Below are positions 18,945-28,020 of a DNA stretch of 64,000 nucleotides, piece after piece. The notes beneath the pieces are model-generated. The model was not told where the DNA came from. It searched no databases and was given only the letters and a program-made list of their open reading frames with translations. Position 1 is the first letter of the stretch; each line of letters opens with the position of its first letter. Source of the DNA: Bacteroidaceae bacterium (GTDB lineage: Bacteria > Bacteroidota > Bacteroidia > Bacteroidales > Bacteroidaceae). The stretch covers positions 25,768 to 89,767 of the forward strand of contig JAILQO010000057.1 in the NCBI GenBank assembly GCA_024698925.1, given 5' to 3'. The position numbers and the translations under genes were made by a program.

Positions 18945-20075
18945 ATGAAACATCTATATATGGCAGCGTCTAGGTTGTATATTATCATAGCATTGCTCAT
19001 CGGGGCGACTTTTACAGCGATAGTCATCCCGCTGATTGTTGCCTTTTGCCGTAAGTTCGGTTATTTTGATCATCCGAACCAACGCAAGCTTCATCATGTC
19101 GCTATTCCGCGGTTAGGGGGCTTGGCTTTCCTTCCGTCTATGGCGATGGGCGGTATCATTACGCTGTTGATATATTACGCTAATACGGTGAAAACGCCGG
19201 ATTTCCATATCACGGCGGCGTTAATGATTATTGGCGCTTCCATCGTGTATCTTGTAGGCGTGCTAGATGATCTGTTGGATTTGTCAGCAAATCTTAAGTT
19301 CGTCATCTTGGCGGTTGGATCCGCCATGCTCCCAATCGGCAACCTTTTGATAGATAATCTCTATGGTTTGTATGGCATAGATACGCTCCCCTTGTGGGTG
19401 GCATATCCACTGACGGTGTTGGTTATCATGACCATCGTAAATGCCATCAACCTCATTGACGGGATTGATGGCTTGGCTTCAGGTTTCGCTATCATCTGTC
19501 TGGCTGTCTTTGTCTATCTTTTTGCGGACTTGCGGACAGAAGTCTTTACTATACTATCAGCGGCGTTACTGGGCTCTGTGGTAATGTTCTTCTGTTTCAA
19601 TGTCTTTGGTAAAGTAGGAAGGCTGAAGATTTTCATGGGTGATGCGGGTAGCCTGATTCTGGGCTATGTTCTTTCATACCTCGCCGTGAAATATATGATG
19701 ATGACAGAGCAGAATATTTATACCGACATCAATCCTATACTGATTCCGTACTCGTTGTTCATCGTGCCTGTTTTTGACCTCGTTCGTGTAGCACTGACGC
19801 GCGTATTGGTGGGCGAGCCGATGTTTCAGGCTGATCAACGTCATATTCATCACATGCTAATGCGTTGCGGCTTGTCGATGCATCAGGCGTTGGTTACTAT
19901 CCTCGCCTTTGTCATTGTTTTCATCTTGGGGAATCTGTTCCTGAGTAATGACATGGAGGTGCCCCTTACCATCATATTCTTCCTGGATGTGTCCATCTAC
20001 CTTTTGTTCTTTGTGGTTGTACACAGTCTCATCCATCGCAAGGAAGCGTTGATGAGGCTATTGGCAGAAGAGTAG
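18945..20075 (+). CDS. WecA/MraY-family polyprenyl-phosphate N-acetylhexosamine-1-phosphate transferase
   Basis: HHVAIPRLGGLAFLPSM, GVLDDLLDLS, NAINLIDGIDGLASG, KIFMGDAGSLILGY, HIHHMLMRCG; start may be 18960. Confidence 0.92.
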   Translation: MKHLYMAASRLYIIIALLIGATFTAIVIPLIVAFCRKFGYFDHPNQRKLHHVAIPRLGGLAFLPSMAMGGIITLLIYYANTVKTPDFHITAALMIIGASIVYLVGVLDDLLDLSANLKFVILAVGSAMLPIGNLLIDNLYGLYGIDTLPLWVAYPLTVLVIMTIVNAINLIDGIDGLASGFAIICLAVFVYLFADLRTEVFTILSAALLGSVVMFFCFNVFGKVGRLKIFMGDAGSLILGYVLSYLAVKYMMMTEQNIYTDINPILIPYSLFIVPVFDLVRVALTRVLVGEPMFQADQRHIHHMLMRCGLSMHQALVTILAFVIVFILGNLFLSNDMEVPLTIIFFLDVSIYLLFFVVVHSLIHRKEALMRLLAEE

Positions 20076-20081
20076 ATATAT

Positions 20082-20123
20082 CAAAAGAAGCATTCCACCG
20101 TCGGGCGGAATGCTTCTTTTGAT
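20082..20123. terminator. Bidirectional terminator between convergent genes
   Basis: TCAAAAGAAGCATTCC...GGAATGCTTCTTTTGA perfect inverted repeat with A/T flanks. Confidence 0.85.
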
Positions 20124-20138
20124 GTGTTATGGTGAGTG

Positions 20139-21698
20139 TTACTTGGCGTAGCTCACTGCTCGTGTCTCGCGAATTACGGTAATCTTCACTTGACCGGGGT
20201 AGGTCATTTCGTTCTGAATTTTCGTGGCAATGTCCGTGCTGAGCGTTTCAATCTGCTTGTCGTCAATCTTGTCGGCTCCCACAATGACGCGTAGCTCGCG
20301 ACCTGCCTGAATGGCGTAGGTCTTGGTAACACCAGGATAGCTCATTGCAATATTTTCGAGGTCTTTCAGACGTTTGATGTAGGCCTCGGCAATCTCGCGG
20401 CGGGCACCTGGGCGTGCGCCGCTGATGGCATCGCAGACTTGTACAATGGGGGCGATGAGGCTCGTCATCTCCATCTCTTCATGGTGGGCTCCGATGGCGT
20501 TGCAAATATCTGGTTTCTCCTTATATTTCTCTGCCAGCTTGGCACCATAGAGTGCGTGAGGCATCTCAGGCTCTTCGTCGGGAACCTTGCCGATATCATG
20601 GAGCAGACCTGCGCGTTTTGCTTTTTTGGCGTTGAGGCCAAGTTCAGAGGCCATGACGGCGCAGAGATTGGCTGTTTCACGGGCGTGTTGCAACAGGTTC
20701 TGACCATAGCTGGAGCGATATTTCATTTTACCAACGATACGGATCAGCTCGGGGTGAAGTCCGTGAATACCGAGATCAATAGCGGTGCGTTTGCCCACCT
20801 CCAGGATTTCTTCATCAACCTGCTTCTTAACCTTGGCGACCACTTCTTCAATGCGTGCGGGATGGATGCGGCCGTCGGCAACGAGCTGGTGCAGGGCCAG
20901 GCGGGCGATTTCACGACGTACGGGATCGAAACCGCTGATAACAATCGCCTCGGGGGTGTCATCAACGACAATCTCAGTACCTGTAGCTGCTTCGAGGGCA
21001 CGGATGTTGCGCCCTTCGCGACCGATGACGCGTCCCTTGACATCATCGTTGTCAATGTGGAAAACGGTGACACTATTTTCAACGGCAGCCTCTGTGGCCA
21101 CGCGCTGGATGGTCTGAATGACGATGCGTTTGGCTTCCTTGTTGGCCGTCATTTTGGCATCGTCCATGATTTCGTTGATATAGCTAGCCGCAGCTGTCTT
21201 TGCCTCATCTTTGAGGGTTTCGATGAGACGCTCCTTCGCTTCCTCTGCGGTGAGGCCGCTGATTTTCTCCAGTTGTGTACGCTCTTGGGTGATGAGACTT
21301 TCCAGACGTTGGCCCAGCTCCTCTTCTTTCTTCTGAAGGAGCGCTTGCTGTTGGTCCAGGCGTCTGCGCTCATTTTCCTGCTCGCTCTTGCGGCGTGTCA
21401 GCTCATCCTGACGTTGATTGAGGCTGATCTCGCGCTGCTTCAGACGGTTTTCGCCCTGCTGAATCTGCTGGTTGCGCTGTTGCACTTCCTTCTCCAGTTC
21501 AGCCTTTTTGTTGAGGAACTTCTCCTTGACCTCAAGCAGTTTTTTCTGCTTGACGACCTCGGCGTCCTTCTTTGCCTCTTCATGGAGTTCCTTCATCTTA
21601 CTGGGGCGTATATGTCGGAACCAAATCACCTGATAAATGAACACCGCGATGGCGATGCAGGCAGAGGCAATGGTGATGATTAATCCAATGGTTGTCAT
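20139..21698 (-). CDS. rny: Ribonuclease Y
   Basis: N-terminal TM, long coiled coil, KH domain ([45 protein letters not shown]), HD domain ([10 protein letters not shown]). Confidence 0.97.
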   Translation of the reverse strand: MTTIGLIITIASACIAIAVFIYQVIWFRHIRPSKMKELHEEAKKDAEVVKQKKLLEVKEKFLNKKAELEKEVQQRNQQIQQGENRLKQREISLNQRQDELTRRKSEQENERRRLDQQQALLQKKEEELGQRLESLITQERTQLEKISGLTAEEAKERLIETLKDEAKTAAASYINEIMDDAKMTANKEAKRIVIQTIQRVATEAAVENSVTVFHIDNDDVKGRVIGREGRNIRALEAATGTEIVVDDTPEAIVISGFDPVRREIARLALHQLVADGRIHPARIEEVVAKVKKQVDEEILEVGKRTAIDLGIHGLHPELIRIVGKMKYRSSYGQNLLQHARETANLCAVMASELGLNAKKAKRAGLLHDIGKVPDEEPEMPHALYGAKLAEKYKEKPDICNAIGAHHEEMEMTSLIAPIVQVCDAISGARPGARREIAEAYIKRLKDLENIAMSYPGVTKTYAIQAGRELRVIVGADKIDDKQIETLSTDIATKIQNEMTYPGQVKITVIRETRAVSYAK

Positions 21699-21727
21699 GT
21701 TGTTGAATAATAATTTGATATAAAATA

Positions 21728-21780
21728 ACGCACCATCCTTGTCCTTGCTCTTAGGGGAGCATCAGAACATGGTGGTGCGT
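21728..21780 (-). ncRNA. Candidate structured RNA, possibly 6S-like
   Basis: Minus strand ACGCACCACCATG-TTCTGA-TGCTC-CCCTAA-GAGCA-AGGACAAGG-ATGGTGCGT: closing stem, internal bubble, apical hairpin, in the zapA-rny gap. Confidence 0.4.
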
Positions 21781-21803
21781 CGGTAGATGATTTCAGAGAA
21801 ATG

Positions 21804-22094
21804 TTATCTCAAAGCATCGTTCAGCTCATTAACGAGTCCATTGAGCGTAGCCATGATGGGCTGCAGGTTTGCCGTAGCCTCCTCTTTCTGCAGACGGACG
21901 GCGATGTCCAATACCGTCATGAGCAGGTAGGTGTTCACGGATTGCCCGGTAAAGTGGTCCGCGTAGTAGCGGTAGCGCTGATTGATGTGCTTCTCTGCTT
22001 CACGGTAAAATAACTCTTCATCACGACGGATCGTGATGGAGAAGTTCTGGCCGCCCAGCTTGAGATTTATCTGAAAGGTATCGCTGATTTCCAT
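21804..22094 (-). CDS. zapA: Cell division protein ZapA
   Basis: INLKLGGQNFSITIRRDEELFYREAEKHINQRY...YLLMTVLDIAVRLQ. Confidence 0.88.
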   Translation of the reverse strand: MEISDTFQINLKLGGQNFSITIRRDEELFYREAEKHINQRYRYYADHFTGQSVNTYLLMTVLDIAVRLQKEEATANLQPIMATLNGLVNELNDALR

Positions 22095-22107
22095 TTATCG
22101 TTTTCTT

Positions 22108-22428
22108 CTATAGCGTCGTCGTTGCGTCTGGCCCCATGGCTTTCAGCAGAGCGATACATTTATCTACGTCACGCACCAGACGGTTCAAACGCTGCTTGGC
22201 GCTACTGAGATCTGTATCGCCGATTTCCAGCATCTTTGCCATCTTAAGGTTTGCATAATTGGCTTCCAGCAACTGGTTCTGCCGCTTGAGTTCCAGAAGT
22301 TCACGGTCTTTGACGACAACCTCCTCCTGCAACTCTTCAACCTCTTCCTTCGTCTGTTGAAATTTGAGGATGAGCTGCCTGATTCGCGTTTCGAGCGTCT
22401 TGAGCGTTTTCTCTTCTTCTGTAGTCAT
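22108..22428 (-). CDS. Coiled-coil hypothetical protein (ZapA-linked)
   Basis: Heptad-rich KFQQTKEEVEELQEEVVVKDRELLELKRQNQLLEANY. Confidence 0.75.
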   Translation of the reverse strand: MTTEEEKTLKTLETRIRQLILKFQQTKEEVEELQEEVVVKDRELLELKRQNQLLEANYANLKMAKMLEIGDTDLSSAKQRLNRLVRDVDKCIALLKAMGPDATTTL

Positions 22429-22468
22429 TTGAAGCCTTAAAGTGTCGCTTTAGCGACTTTTAACGGCA

Positions 22469-22476
22469 CAAAGATA
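22469..22476 (-). promoter_or_regulatory. -7 element TATCTTTG for the coiled-coil/zapA unit
   Basis: CAAAGATA on + strand, ~40 bp upstream of the start. Confidence 0.5.
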
Positions 22477-22515
22477 GTGAACCTTTTCTGTTCGTGCAAG
22501 TTTTAAGCCGTTTTT

Positions 22516-23154
22516 TTACTTCTTTATGGTCTCGTCGATGTCTGCACGCTTCTCTTTTTTGGCCAACATGACGGTTGTATGGACATATTCTGTCATCCAC
22601 GCCTCCGAAAGACCGAGCTGTTGTTGGTACTGTCGCACTTGTGCGGCCGTACGGCGTACATTGTCATCTTTCCAGTCGTTTTTGGTCATGATGTCGTGTA
22701 CACTTTTCTCAGTCATGGTGCGCAAGGCGCCACGTAAGAATGAAGGCAATCGGAATTTCCATTGCATGATGTTTCCCATCAACATCATCAGGTCCTGTGA
22801 GAAGCCTTGAAAGAGAATCAAGTAGGTTTGCACGTCCTGGATCTTTTTGCAACGACGCTTCACACTGGTGTCAATCTCTTGTGTGAACGTCTCGCTGATG
22901 CCATACACTTCGCCCAGCATCTTGGCACAGCGCTTGCGCTCGCCAAGTCCCAACTTGTTATTCAGCGTCGGCACCTTCAGCGTCTGCTTGAAAACGCGCA
23001 GGTCAGGGAGGGCTGCCAAGTTGGTGATGCCTACTTGTGCAGCTATGTCGGCTTGCAGATATACGCGGATGAGAGTCATGAAGTCCTCCATGCCTCCAAC
23101 TTTAGTAGCTTGGTTATCGGAGTTCCGATGAAATAGTTTGTTTAAAAAAGACAT
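22516..23154 (-). CDS. Conserved hypothetical protein
   Basis: Full-length 212-aa ORF with own -7 element (CAAAGATA at 23186-23193). Confidence 0.75.
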   Translation of the reverse strand: MSFLNKLFHRNSDNQATKVGGMEDFMTLIRVYLQADIAAQVGITNLAALPDLRVFKQTLKVPTLNNKLGLGERKRCAKMLGEVYGISETFTQEIDTSVKRRCKKIQDVQTYLILFQGFSQDLMMLMGNIMQWKFRLPSFLRGALRTMTEKSVHDIMTKNDWKDDNVRRTAAQVRQYQQQLGLSEAWMTEYVHTTVMLAKKEKRADIDETIKK

Positions 23155-23267
23155 ATTTATGATGAAACTTGTTTGTTTTGCAGTGCAAAGATAGTGAAAA
23201 ATGGGTGCTGAACCAAAAAAAGTAATGGTTTTTATGGTTTTTGTGAGGATTTTTGAAAAACTATCCT

Positions 23268-23275
23268 TACCTTTG
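23268..23275 (+). promoter_or_regulatory. -7 element TACCTTTG upstream of the tyrosine autokinase
   Basis: TAnnTTTG match ~57 bp before the start. Confidence 0.55.
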
Positions 23276-23331
23276 CAAACTCAAAGGAAACATTTTTTTG
23301 ATTCTTTCGCGCGAACATTAATTTATAAGAT

Positions 23332-25782
23332 ATGGCAGAAGTTTTAGATTACGAAAAGAAAGAAGCTGAGGGGTCCTCAGGAATTGACTTTCGAATGGTA
23401 TGGTCCATCGTGGTCTTGAATTGGTATTGGTTTATCGTATCAGCTGTTGCCTGTATCGGCCTTGCTGCACTCTATCTGAGGTATCAAGCTCCCGTGTACC
23501 AAACCTCTACAAAGATTCTGATCAAGGATGACAAGAGTAAGCCTAATGGTGCCGATCTCACTTTGGATCAACTGGGTATCATCTCCAACTCCAATGGCTT
23601 CGAGAACGAGCTTGAGATTCTAGGCTCAACGGCTGTCGCTACGCGTGCCGTGAAATCGCTGAAGCTCTACGTTACCTATAATATTGAGGGACGTGTGCGT
23701 GAGGCGGAACTTTACAAGAACAGCCCTGTGCTGGTGGATTTGGAGGAAAGCCGTCTGGATTTGTTGAATAACCCCGTTCCAATTGAGATTACCAAGAAGG
23801 GTGATGAGAGCATTACGGTAGAGATCCAGTTGCCGACGAACAGCGATGAGCCCGAGATTATGAAGCGTGACATCGATCAGTTCCCTGCCTCGATTAACAC
23901 GCGTGTTGGACAAATCCTCTTCTCTCGTAATCCTGGAACGGAACTGCCTGAACGTAAGTTAACGGCAGTCATTGTGCCGCCCATTAAAATGGGACGTGCC
24001 TACGCCAAGAGCTTGAATGCACAGGCTACTTCGAAGCAGACCAGTGTGGCCATGCTTTCTATCTTGGATACACAGCCTGAACGTGCGCTCGATTATCTTG
24101 CACAGCTGGTCAGCTCGTATAACGAGGATGCCAACGAAGATAAGAACGAAATCGCTGAGAAAACCAAGGACTTCATCGACGAACGTATTCAAGTCATTCA
24201 GGGCGAACTGGATGACGCAGAGGGACGTATCGAAGGATATAAGCTGACTAATCAGTTGGTGAACCTGCCTACAGATGCCAACGCAGCACTCACGCAGAGT
24301 ACCGAGTTCCAGAAACAGCAGGTGGATATCCAAACACAGTTGAGTCTCGTACAATCCTTGCTGGACTATGTTCAGAATCCAGCCAACTGCCTGACCATCA
24401 TTCCCGCCAATATCGGTATTTCCAATCAGGCTTCCAATAAGATGGTGGATGAATACAACGCTTTGATACTGAAGCGTAATCGCTTGATCCGTAGCTCTTC
24501 TGAGGATTCTCCGGCCGTCATACAAGCCACCGAGGAAGCTCAGTTGATGTGGAGCGCTATTTCCCAACAACTGCGTGGTATCTACCGAGATTTGAACATT
24601 CAAAAGAACAGCATCGATAAGCAGTATGACCGCTATGTAGGCCGCATGAACAGCACACCGACACAGGAACGTGCGATGAATGACATGGGTCGCCAACAGC
24701 AAATCAAGGCTCAGTTGTACTTGATGCTGGCAGAGCGTCGTGAGGAGAACTATATATCTCTGGCCTCCACAGCCAACAAGGCTCGTATCATCGATATGCC
24801 TCAGGTTGATGGCCAGGTAAGCCCGAAGAGCAAACTGATACTTCTGGCTGCGCTCATTTTGGGCCTGGGTCTCCCACTTGCGTTGTTCTATCTCCGCGAG
24901 ATGCTTCGCTTCCGTATCGAGAGCCGTGGCGATCTGGAGAAGGCGACTAGACTACCGATTGTAGCAGACATCCCGCTGACGGATAAACTGGCAGAGGGCG
25001 AGCGCGCTATAGTGGTGAAGGAGAACAAGAACAACATGATGGAAGAGGCTTTCCGCGGACTGCGTACCAATTTACGCTTCCTGTTGGGACCGGGCGAGAA
25101 GGTCATCTGCTGTACCTCTACCGTCCCGGGTGAAGGTAAGACTTTCGTGTCCACGAATCTGGCGATGTCATTGGCTTTGTTGGGTAAGCGTGTCATCATT
25201 GTGGGTCTGGATATCCGTAAGCCCCGATTGGTGAAGCTCTTCAACCTGCCGTCCTCCAAGCATGGTATTACGGTCTATCTGGCCGGTGATCAGGCCGACT
25301 TCGACCTTTTGGATGAACAGATTATCCATGGTGTCGTTAATCCCAACCTGGATGTACTGCCTGCTGGTATTATTCCTCCTAACCCGGGTGAGCTGATCAC
25401 ACGCGATTTGCTGGATAAGGCTATTGAGCATTTTAAGGAAACCTACGATTATATCATCCTTGATACGCCGCCTATTGGCCTTGTTAGTGATACATTCGAG
25501 TTGGCACGCCTGATTGACATCACCTTCTTTGTGGTGCGCTCAGAGCACTCTACAAAGGCCGACGTTGAGACGCTGAACCGCGCCTCTGCCGAGAATAAGT
25601 TCCCGAAGATGAATATTGTCTTCAATGGCGTTGACCTGAAGAAGAAAAAGTATGGCTTCTATTATGGCTATGGTAAGTACAGCGGTTACAGCAAGTACGG
25701 TACCTACTACGGTCGCTATGGTCACTATGGTACTTATGGCAACTATGGCGATGCATCTTCCAAGGTTCACGTAGAGAAATAA
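23332..25782 (+). CDS. wzc: Polysaccharide biosynthesis tyrosine autokinase (Wzc/BY-kinase) with Tyr-rich C-terminus
   Basis: Wzz N-domain; Walker A STVPGEGKTFVSTNLA; VGLDIRKPRL; YIILDTPPIGLVSD; tail YGFYYGYGKYSGYSKYGTYYGRYGHYGTYGNYG. Confidence 0.95.
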   Translation: MAEVLDYEKKEAEGSSGIDFRMVWSIVVLNWYWFIVSAVACIGLAALYLRYQAPVYQTSTKILIKDDKSKPNGADLTLDQLGIISNSNGFENELEILGSTAVATRAVKSLKLYVTYNIEGRVREAELYKNSPVLVDLEESRLDLLNNPVPIEITKKGDESITVEIQLPTNSDEPEIMKRDIDQFPASINTRVGQILFSRNPGTELPERKLTAVIVPPIKMGRAYAKSLNAQATSKQTSVAMLSILDTQPERALDYLAQLVSSYNEDANEDKNEIAEKTKDFIDERIQVIQGELDDAEGRIEGYKLTNQLVNLPTDANAALTQSTEFQKQQVDIQTQLSLVQSLLDYVQNPANCLTIIPANIGISNQASNKMVDEYNALILKRNRLIRSSSEDSPAVIQATEEAQLMWSAISQQLRGIYRDLNIQKNSIDKQYDRYVGRMNSTPTQERAMNDMGRQQQIKAQLYLMLAERREENYISLASTANKARIIDMPQVDGQVSPKSKLILLAALILGLGLPLALFYLREMLRFRIESRGDLEKATRLPIVADIPLTDKLAEGERAIVVKENKNNMMEEAFRGLRTNLRFLLGPGEKVICCTSTVPGEGKTFVSTNLAMSLALLGKRVIIVGLDIRKPRLVKLFNLPSSKHGITVYLAGDQADFDLLDEQIIHGVVNPNLDVLPAGIIPPNPGELITRDLLDKAIEHFKETYDYIILDTPPIGLVSDTFELARLIDITFFVVRSEHSTKADVETLNRASAENKFPKMNIVFNGVDLKKKKYGFYYGYGKYSGYSKYGTYYGRYGHYGTYGNYGDASSKVHVEK

Positions 25783-25812
25783 GTTTTCAGCCCAATCAGT
25801 TTGGACTAATCG

Positions 25813-25893
25813 TTAGCTCCGACCTGAATCGTATTTAGCTCCGTCCTGAATAGCAGTCAGCTCCGACCTGACTCCTGATCAGGACGGAGCTGA
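25813..25893. repeat. 22-bp tandem repeat (3 direct copies + 1 inverted partial copy)
   Basis: TTAGCTCCGACCTGAATCGTAT / TTAGCTCCGTCCTGAATAGCAG / TCAGCTCCGACCTGACTCCTGA / inverted TCAGGACGGAGCTGA. Confidence 0.85.
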
Positions 25894-25898
25894 TTTTT
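25857..25898 (+). terminator. Terminator formed by the last direct and the inverted repeat copy
   Basis: TCAGCTCCGACCTGA-CTCCTGA-TCAGGACGGAGCTGA-TTTTT. Confidence 0.7.
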
Positions 25899-25944
25899 CC
25901 TTTCTTCCTTGCACCTTCCTTCCCCCTTCCATCTCCCTCGCTTC

Positions 25945-26015
25945 GATATCTCTAGTCTCACTAGGATATCTTTAGGATATCGCTATGATATCGCTATGAT
26001 ATCCCTACGCTATCC
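25945..26015. repeat. 11-bp GATATC-core tandem repeat
   Basis: GATATCTTTAG GATATCGCTAT GATATCGCTAT GATATCCCTAC GCTATCC, with an isolated GATATCTCTAG upstream. Confidence 0.85.
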
Positions 26016-26046
26016 GAACATTAAAGGAATACAAAAAATTAAAGGA

Positions 26047-26080
26047 AAAGGAACCGTGCCGATGATGACACGGTTCCTTT
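26047..26080. terminator. Terminator hairpin between convergent genes
   Basis: AAAGGAACCGTG-CCGATGATGA-CACGGTTCCTTT. Confidence 0.75.
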
Positions 26081-26104
26081 CTGTATAATGAACTCTCTTA
26101 AGCA

Positions 26105-26923
26105 TTATTTGGAGAGCGTGAAGACGAGGGCGGTGAGGGAGGTGACGAAACCGAGGATGCTGGCACCCGTGCTCAGGAATGTCGTGAAGGCGGAACTCTT
26201 CACGTTCTGGCTCTTGTTGGGCTGCACGTAGATGACATCATTCTGCTGCACGTAGAAGGCAGGATTTTCGAAGATATCTACCTGCGTGAGGTCCATGTGA
26301 AACATGGAGCGCTGACCGTTCTCTTCACGATAGAGCGTCACCTTTTGGCGCAGCGCCTGATCGCTGACGTCACCACATTGTGCGAGCACGTCGAGAATGG
26401 TGTTGCGCTCTGAGGTAAGGCTGACAACATGAGCGCTCTTCACGGCGCCAAGCACGGTGACACGAGCGTTGAGCAGACGGACCGTCACCTCAGGGTTTTT
26501 GATGATGTTCTTGGAGACTACCTTATTTTCCACAGCTTTGGCAGCTTGGTCACAAGTAAGGCCGCCAACGTGCACTTTTCCAAGGATGGGCAGTTGCAGG
26601 TCTCCTTCATTATCCACGGTATAGCCATACACGGAACCCATGGAGCCTGTGGTGCCATAACTGAGAGAACCACCATTACGTGATCCCGAACCCATGGTAA
26701 CATCGGAGTTGAAGATTTCCAGCAGTTCGGGACTGTCGCAGGTGATCTTGATGAGCACTTGGTCTGCTGGCTTCAGTTTCATCTCGTATTTCTGCTGAAT
26801 GGCCTGGGCATAGGCATAGACGCTATCAGCACCTTGGAAATAAATGATTTTCTTGCTGCTGACGCAGGAGGAGAGGCAGAGTACCACTGCCCCGAGTAGC
26901 ATGAGAACAGATAGTTTTTTCAT
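26105..26923 (-). CDS. Polysaccharide export protein (Wza-like lipoprotein)
   Basis: LSSCVSSKKIIYFQGAD lipobox; KLKPADQVLIKITCDSPEL; YTVDNEGDLQLPILGKVHVGGLT. Confidence 0.9.
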   Translation of the reverse strand: MKKLSVLMLLGAVVLCLSSCVSSKKIIYFQGADSVYAYAQAIQQKYEMKLKPADQVLIKITCDSPELLEIFNSDVTMGSGSRNGGSLSYGTTGSMGSVYGYTVDNEGDLQLPILGKVHVGGLTCDQAAKAVENKVVSKNIIKNPEVTVRLLNARVTVLGAVKSAHVVSLTSERNTILDVLAQCGDVSDQALRQKVTLYREENGQRSMFHMDLTQVDIFENPAFYVQQNDVIYVQPNKSQNVKSSAFTTFLSTGASILGFVTSLTALVFTLSK

Positions 26924-26997
26924 TGCTTTTATTATTTTAATCTTTTCTTACTCAAATGTTAAGCCCGTTTTTTTTCTTTCTTGCGAGAGAAGGGGGC

Positions 26998-27876
26998 TTA
27001 CTTCATGTCAATCAACCTTAACAAATACTGTCCATATGGATTCTTGAGCATCGGTTGTGCCAACTGGCGCAGATGCTCTTCTGTAATCCAGCCCTTGCGG
27101 TAGGCGATGCCTTCGAGGCAGGCTATCTTCAGACCTTGGCGCTTCTCAATGACCTCGATGAAAGTGGATGCTTCGCTGAGGCTGTCATGGGTGCCCGTAT
27201 CGAGCCAGGCAAAGCCGCGGCCAAGTGTCTGCACTTTCAACTCGCTGTCCTCCAGAAAGCGTTGGTTTACGGTCGTGATTTCCAGCTCACCACGGGCTGA
27301 GGGCTTGATGGTGCTGGCTACGTCAACCACCTTGTTGGGATAGAAGTAGAGACCTACGACAGCATAGTTGGATTTCGGCACTGTGGGCTTTTCCTCAATG
27401 CTGAGGCAGTTGCCGTCGTGATCGAACTCGGCCACACCATAGCGCTCCGGGTCGTTGACCCAGTAGCCGAAGACCGTGGCTTTCTGCTCTTCCTCCGCTG
27501 TACGCACCGCTTCGCGAAGCATGGCCGAGAAGCCAGAACCGTAGAAGATGTTATCCCCTAAGACCAGGCAGGCGCTGTCATCGCCGATGAAGTCGCGACC
27601 GATGATGAACGCTTGTGCCAGCCCATCGGGAGAAGGTTGCTCGGCATAGGTAAACTCAACTCCGTAGTCGCTGCCATCGCCCAACAGCCGACGGAAGGCC
27701 GGTAGGTCTGTGGGTGTGGAAATAATCAGGATTTCACGGATTCCCGCCATCATCAGCACCGAGATGGGGTAGTAGATCATCGGCTTGTCGAAGATGGGCA
27801 AAAGCTGCTTCGAAACACCTTTGGTGATGGGATACAAACGCGTGCCTGACCCTCCAGCTAAGACTATACCTTTCAT
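26998..27876 (-). CDS. rmlA: Glucose-1-phosphate thymidylyltransferase
   Basis: [55 protein letters not shown]. Confidence 0.98.
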   Translation of the reverse strand: MKGIVLAGGSGTRLYPITKGVSKQLLPIFDKPMIYYPISVLMMAGIREILIISTPTDLPAFRRLLGDGSDYGVEFTYAEQPSPDGLAQAFIIGRDFIGDDSACLVLGDNIFYGSGFSAMLREAVRTAEEEQKATVFGYWVNDPERYGVAEFDHDGNCLSIEEKPTVPKSNYAVVGLYFYPNKVVDVASTIKPSARGELEITTVNQRFLEDSELKVQTLGRGFAWLDTGTHDSLSEASTFIEVIEKRQGLKIACLEGIAYRKGWITEEHLRQLAQPMLKNPYGQYLLRLIDMK

Positions 27877-27897
27877 AGTTTATGGTTTTTCTTGGTG

Positions 27898-27905
27898 CAA
27901 AGGTA
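27898..27905 (-). promoter_or_regulatory. -7 element TACCTTTG for rmlA
   Basis: CAAAGGTA on + strand just upstream of the rmlA start. Confidence 0.5.
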
Positions 27906-27937
27906 GTATTTTGCTTTCATTCCACCAAAGAAATGTC

Positions 27938-27977
27938 AAGAAAAAGCCCTGCGCGGGGTGCGCAGGGCTCTTTTCTT
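27938..27977. terminator. Terminator hairpin
   Basis: AAAAAGCCCTGCGC-GGGGT-GCGCAGGGCTCTTTT. Confidence 0.75.
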
Positions 27978-28020
27978 GGTGTAATGTGTGCTGTGGATTT
28001 CCCACAACAGACGTTTTTGC

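Noticed and set aside
2684-20075. Genomic island integrated at ssrA
   Set aside because: Tail duplication is suggestive, but no integrase, no second full att site and no mobility genes were found.
20439-21683. 414-aa ORF antisense to rny
   Set aside because: Shadow ORF produced by rny codon bias; low-complexity Leu/Phe-rich translation, no promoter or domain; rny itself is unambiguous.
25945-26015. CRISPR or REP/IS end
   Set aside because: 11-bp period, no spacers, no transposase nearby.
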